Source: Saprospiraceae bacterium
GTDB lineage: Bacteria > Bacteroidota > Bacteroidia > Chitinophagales > Saprospiraceae
Assembly: GCA_016710625.1 (NCBI GenBank)
Contig: JADJVK010000010.1
Span: 1-64,000, forward strand
DNA: 64,000 nt
Reading direction: 5' to 3'
In this document: positions 60,682 through 64,000 of the stretch, piece after piece
Layout of the letters: each line of letters opens with the position of its first letter
Numbering within the stretch: the first letter of the stretch is position 1
Program-made: the position numbers and the translations under genes
Notes under the pieces: generated by a model
Databases searched by the model: none
Seen by the model: the letters and a program-made list of their open reading frames with translations, nothing else
Told to the model about the DNA's origin: nothing

Positions 60682-61239
60682 TTAGTTTAGTAAACTCCTA
60701 TAATCTGGTAATTCTGACAATACTGAATATACGTTTCCTTTATTATTCAGCACTTGTTTCCACAAAATTTCATCTTTAGAATTAAATATATAATTCAAAT
60801 TGATATCTTCCACTATCCAATTCTTATTATTCATTTCTTCTTTGAATTGCTTTAAATCCCAACCGCTATAACCTACAAAAAATTTAATATCTTTATTCGA
60901 CACCAAACCTTCCTTAATCAAAGCTTTTAGTTGGTTGTAATTACCTCCCCAATACAATCCTTTTGCAATCTGATGGCAGTCATCCAGAACATCTCCTATA
61001 GTATGAATGAAATGCAAAGTGTCGTTTTGTACAGGACCGCCAAAATATAAATCTCCATCGAATTCAGGGAAATTCATCACTAATTCATTGATTTTGATAT
61101 CTAATCGCTTATTTAAGATGAATCCAAAAGTGCTGTGTTTACTATTCTCACAAAGTAGAACTACACTTCTTTTGAAATATACATCTTGCATGAAAGGTTC
61201 TGCAATTAATAATTTTCCACCTGAAAGTTTTTCTTTCAT
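60682..61239 (-). CDS. yqgE: YqgE/AlgH family protein
   Basis: 185 residues. UPF0301 hallmarks: GKLLIAEPFMQDVYFKRSVVLLCENS, TFGFILNKRLD, LYFGGPVQNDTLHFIHT, LYWGGNYNQLKALI and FFVGYSGWDLKQFKEEM. Conserved across bacteria with unclear function; AlgH was named for alginate control in Pseudomonas. Lies between rocD and holA. Confidence 0.93.
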   Translation of the reverse strand: MKEKLSGGKLLIAEPFMQDVYFKRSVVLLCENSKHSTFGFILNKRLDIKINELVMNFPEFDGDLYFGGPVQNDTLHFIHTIGDVLDDCHQIAKGLYWGGNYNQLKALIKEGLVSNKDIKFFVGYSGWDLKQFKEEMNNKNWIVEDINLNYIFNSKDEILWKQVLNNKGNVYSVLSELPDYRSLLN

Positions 61240-61266
61240 TTAAAAGAAATATTAATTAAAAATTAT

Positions 61267-62505
61267 TTAGCTAAAATGTAGAATTGAATGCTCAATAATT
61301 GAAATGGCTTCCATCATTTGTGCTTCTTCGATAATCAATGGTGGAGCAAAACGAATGATATTCCCATGTGTCGGTTTGGCAAGTAAGCCTAAATCTTTCA
61401 TTTTCATGCAAATATTCCAAGCTGTTTTACTATTCTCATTTTCATCAATGATAACGGCATTCAAAAGCCCTTTTCCTCTAACTAATTTTATTAATGCTGT
61501 TTTTTGTTGCACTTTCATTAATTCGCTTCTAAAAAGTACACCCATTTTATAAGCATTTGCAGCAAGATTTTCATCTTCTACTACCTTTAGTGCCTCCATC
61601 GCCACTGCACAGCCTAATGGGTTTCCGCCAAAAGTGGATCCATGTTGACCAGGTTTTAAGGTATCCATTACTTCCTTATTCGTCAAAACAGCGGATACGG
61701 GAAGAACACCTCCAGATAATGCTTTGCCTAATATTAAAATATCTGGTTTCACACCTGCATAATCACAACACAACCTTTTACCAGTTCTAGCAATACCTGT
61801 TTGGACTTCATCTGCAATAAATAATACTTTATTTTTTGTACAAAGCTCAGATACTCCCTTCAAATAATGCTCATCTGGAACAACAACACCAGCCTCACCT
61901 TGAATAGGCTCTACCATAAATCCTGCAACATTAGGATTTTGTAATGCAGTCTCTAAAGCAGCTAAATCATTGTAGGGAATCAATTGATAACCAGGCATGA
62001 AAGGACCAAAATTGTTTCGGCTATCTGGATCAACAGAGGAGGATATTGCAGCTAAGGTTCTTCCCCAAAAATTGCCAGTTGCAAAAATGATTATTGCGGC
62101 ATTTTGTGGAACTCCCTTTACTTCATAAGCCCATTTTCTGCAAAGCTTTACAGCAGTTTCACCGCCTTCGACGCCAGTATTCATCGGTAAAACCTTATCG
62201 TACCCAAAATACTTTGTAATATATGCTTCGTAAATGCCTAATTGGTCATTATGAAATGCTCTTGAAGTTAATGTCAATTGTTGAGCCTGCTCAATTAGTG
62301 CTTGAATGATTCGAGGATGGCAATGCCCTTGATTTACAGCGGAATAAGCAGAAAGGAAATCAAAATATTCTTTTCCTTCCACATCCCACAACTTTATACC
62401 ACTACCTTTAGAAAGTACTACTGGTAAAGGATGATAGTTATGAGCACCATATTGATTCTCTAATGCAATTAATTCACTAGCAGAGATAGATTCAACAATT
62501 GACAT
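61267..62505 (-). CDS. rocD: ornithine--oxo-acid transaminase
   Basis: 412 residues. Class III PLP aminotransferase: LWDVEGKEYFDFLSAYSAVNQGH, LPMNTGVEGGETAVKLCRKW, GFMVEPIQGEAGVVVPDEHY, FIADEVQTGIARTGK and the PLP Lys in DILILGKALSGGVLPVSAVL. The SAYSAVNQGH and TGVEGGETA blocks single out ornithine transaminase from acetylornithine and GABA enzymes. It makes glutamate semialdehyde/P5C from ornithine. Nine bases below ald, so an amino-acid catabolic pair with ald; works toward the same P5C as the proline dehydrogenase in this window. Confidence 0.94.
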   Translation of the reverse strand: MSIVESISASELIALENQYGAHNYHPLPVVLSKGSGIKLWDVEGKEYFDFLSAYSAVNQGHCHPRIIQALIEQAQQLTLTSRAFHNDQLGIYEAYITKYFGYDKVLPMNTGVEGGETAVKLCRKWAYEVKGVPQNAAIIIFATGNFWGRTLAAISSSVDPDSRNNFGPFMPGYQLIPYNDLAALETALQNPNVAGFMVEPIQGEAGVVVPDEHYLKGVSELCTKNKVLFIADEVQTGIARTGKRLCCDYAGVKPDILILGKALSGGVLPVSAVLTNKEVMDTLKPGQHGSTFGGNPLGCAVAMEALKVVEDENLAANAYKMGVLFRSELMKVQQKTALIKLVRGKGLLNAVIIDENENSKTAWNICMKMKDLGLLAKPTHGNIIRFAPPLIIEEAQMMEAISIIEHSILHFS

Positions 62506-62514
62506 AATATTGTA

Positions 62515-63630
62515 TTAGTTTAAAACTTCAGAAACGTCATGATAAGGAAGACCAAAAGCATCTGAAACGCCTTTATATACAACCTTTCCATTTACAACGT
62601 TTAAACCTAGTTTTAGTTCTTGATTTTCTTGACAAGCTTTCTTCCAGCCTTTGTTTGCTAACTGAAGAGCATAAGGTAATGTCGCATTCGTTAACGCCAA
62701 TGTTGAAGTGTAAGGTACTGCACCTGGCATATTTGCAACACAATAGTGAACCACATCATCTATGATGAAAGTTGGGTTGTCATGTGTCGTTGGTTTACAA
62801 GTTTCTATACAACCACCTTGATCTACTGCTACATCCACCACCACAGTTCCTGGTCGCATCATTTTCAACATATCTTTAGTAATCAAGTTTGGTGCTTTTG
62901 CTCCTGGGATTAATACTGCACCAACGATTAAATCGTGAGTACCTATTAATCTTCTGATATTATATTCATTTGAATACAAAGTCGTTACGTTAGCTGGCAT
63001 TACATCCGATAAATATCTTAATCTATTCAAATTTATATCTAAAATAGTTACTTGAGCACCAAGTCCAGCAGCCATTTTTGCAGCTTGTGTTCCTACGATT
63101 CCACCACCTAAAACTAACACTCTTCCTGGCTCAACTCCCGGTACACCACCTAAAAGGACACCTCTTCCTCTTACTGGTTTCTCTAAATATTTAGCACCTT
63201 CTTGTATTGCCATTCTACCAGCCACTTCACTCATCGGAACTAATAAAGGTAAAACTCTATCAGTAGTTTCAACAGTTTCGTAAGCCAAACAAACAGCGCC
63301 ACTCTCAATCATTGCATTAGTTAATGGCTCATAAGAAGCAAAGTGGAAATAAGTAAACACTAATTGATCTTTTCGGATCATTTTATATTCTGATTCAATC
63401 GGTTCCTTTACTTTCATAATCATGTCAGAAACCTTAAATATTTCTTGTGGAGAAGTCATGATTTGTGCTCCAGCTGCCATATATTCTTCATCAGAAAATC
63501 CACTTCCAGTTCCAGCCGCCGTTTCTACATAAACTGTATGTCCTTTTTTAGTAAATTCGTAAGCTCCTGCTGGTGTTAGAGCTACTCTGTTTTCGTTACT
63601 TTTAATTTCTTTAGGAACGCCAATTATCAT
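62515..63630 (-). CDS. ald: alanine dehydrogenase
   Basis: 371 residues. Interconverts L-alanine and pyruvate/ammonia with NAD. Motifs: MIIGVPKEIKSNENRVALTP, MIMKVKEPIESEY (substrate Lys), LVFTYFHFASYEPLT (catalytic His), VLVLGGGIVGTQAAKMAAGLG (NAD-binding Rossmann) and DVAVDQGGCIETCKPTTHD (catalytic Asp region). First gene of the operon with rocD; the promoter -7 lies at 63662-63669. Confidence 0.96.
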   Translation of the reverse strand: MIIGVPKEIKSNENRVALTPAGAYEFTKKGHTVYVETAAGTGSGFSDEEYMAAGAQIMTSPQEIFKVSDMIMKVKEPIESEYKMIRKDQLVFTYFHFASYEPLTNAMIESGAVCLAYETVETTDRVLPLLVPMSEVAGRMAIQEGAKYLEKPVRGRGVLLGGVPGVEPGRVLVLGGGIVGTQAAKMAAGLGAQVTILDINLNRLRYLSDVMPANVTTLYSNEYNIRRLIGTHDLIVGAVLIPGAKAPNLITKDMLKMMRPGTVVVDVAVDQGGCIETCKPTTHDNPTFIIDDVVHYCVANMPGAVPYTSTLALTNATLPYALQLANKGWKKACQENQELKLGLNVVNGKVVYKGVSDAFGLPYHDVSEVLN

Positions 63631-63661
63631 ATCAATAATTTATTTGGTTTGAATAATATTG

Positions 63662-63669
63662 CAAAGGTA
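63662..63669 (-). promoter_or_regulatory. -7 element of the ald-rocD operon
   Basis: TACCTTTG on the minus strand, 31 bases above the ald start. No clear -33 TTG. Confidence 0.5.
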
Positions 63670-63717
63670 ATATTCCTATTTGGGTTGTCATAAAAATTGA
63701 GGATTAAAAAAAATGAT

Positions 63718-63895
63718 TAGTTGTTGAAGGTGTTAAGTTGTGGAGTTGTTGAGTTGTTGGAGGTGTTGATCCCGAATTATCGGGAGTGGAGTTGTGGGAG
63801 ATGGTATATTTGGTGGAATTGGTGAATTTGGAGTATTTGGTGTATTTGGTGGATTTGTGAAAATTCGGAATTTCGGTAGTGGGGTGAATATTTGG
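63718..63895. repeat. G/T-rich low-complexity tract with an inner inverted repeat
   Basis: The plus strand is built almost only of G and T with irregular copies of GTTGTTGAG/GTTGTGGAG in the first part and TTTGGTGGA/TTTGGTGTA in the second. Between them sits TCCCGA-ATTA-TCGGGA (about 63768-63783), a perfect 6-bp inverted repeat. No gene is readable through it. The remaining bases to 64000 are plain AT-rich spacer. Confidence 0.55.
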
Positions 63896-64000
63896 GGAAT
63901 ATTATGAACGATTATGTTAATTTGGAAGCTGGTGAATTGGTTTAAAATTAATCATTAATGAGATAACGATTAGTATTTTAAAATAAAAAGCATAATAATA

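Overview
The window is a stretch of chromosome from an AT-rich member of the Bacteroidota. The evidence is two SusC/SusD pairs, exported proteins with type IX secretion (T9SS) C-terminal sorting domains, many outer-membrane lipoproteins, and promoters with the Bacteroidota -7 element TAnnTTTG. Genus cannot be told from this window alone. No rRNA, tRNA, CRISPR array, transposase or integrase was recognised.

Layout. 1-4.9 kb is a loose, low-GC accessory stretch: a CPBP-type membrane protease at the left edge, SRPBCC and DUF1801 genes, a three-frame hypothetical gene, an outer-membrane barrel and long spacers. 5-20.7 kb is mixed core: a JmjC/cupin hydroxylase-like protein, metF, a BamA/TamA-type outer-membrane protein, a TrmH/SpoU rRNA methyltransferase, an FG-GAP/T9SS protein, a DUF4249-like lipoprotein, a double-AAA CbbX/SpoVK-like ATPase, a GNAT enzyme, a GT-C-like membrane protein, a dicarboxylate symporter and mnmD. 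A giant BNR/T9SS protein and lpdA follow. 25.9-51.0 kb is a large polysaccharide utilisation locus (PUL) with two diverging arms around a membrane-spanning propeller/LuxR regulator. The minus arm encodes a PKD lipoprotein, SusC, SusD and two GH30. The plus arm encodes SusC, SusD, GH16, a GDPD-GH16 fusion, GH3, a sialate-esterase-type SGNH protein and an alpha/beta hydrolase. 51.2-63.6 kb is core metabolism: Crp/Fnr regulator, pyrG, yigZ, proline dehydrogenase, a periplasmic-binding-type lipoprotein, guaA, holA, yqgE, rocD and ald.

How the PUL fits together. GH16 (usually endo-beta-1,3-glucanase), GH30 (often beta-1,6-glucanase) and GH3 (beta-glucosidase) point to a branched beta-1,3/1,6-glucan such as laminarin or a fungal or bacterial glucan. 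The GDPD domain fused to GH16 suggests a phosphodiester-substituted glucan (inference). Tandem CTAYTACA-type repeats at 11-bp period lie beside the regulator gene and just upstream of the second susC, in the same orientation relative to each susC arm. They are good candidates for the operators of this regulator.

Reading-frame quality. At least sixteen single-base shifts break otherwise well-conserved genes, including guaA and holA. Nearly all sit in A/T or G homopolymers, and a one-base change restores the family sequence. I therefore annotate these as single genes and regard sequence error as the likeliest cause, with real slippage as the alternative.
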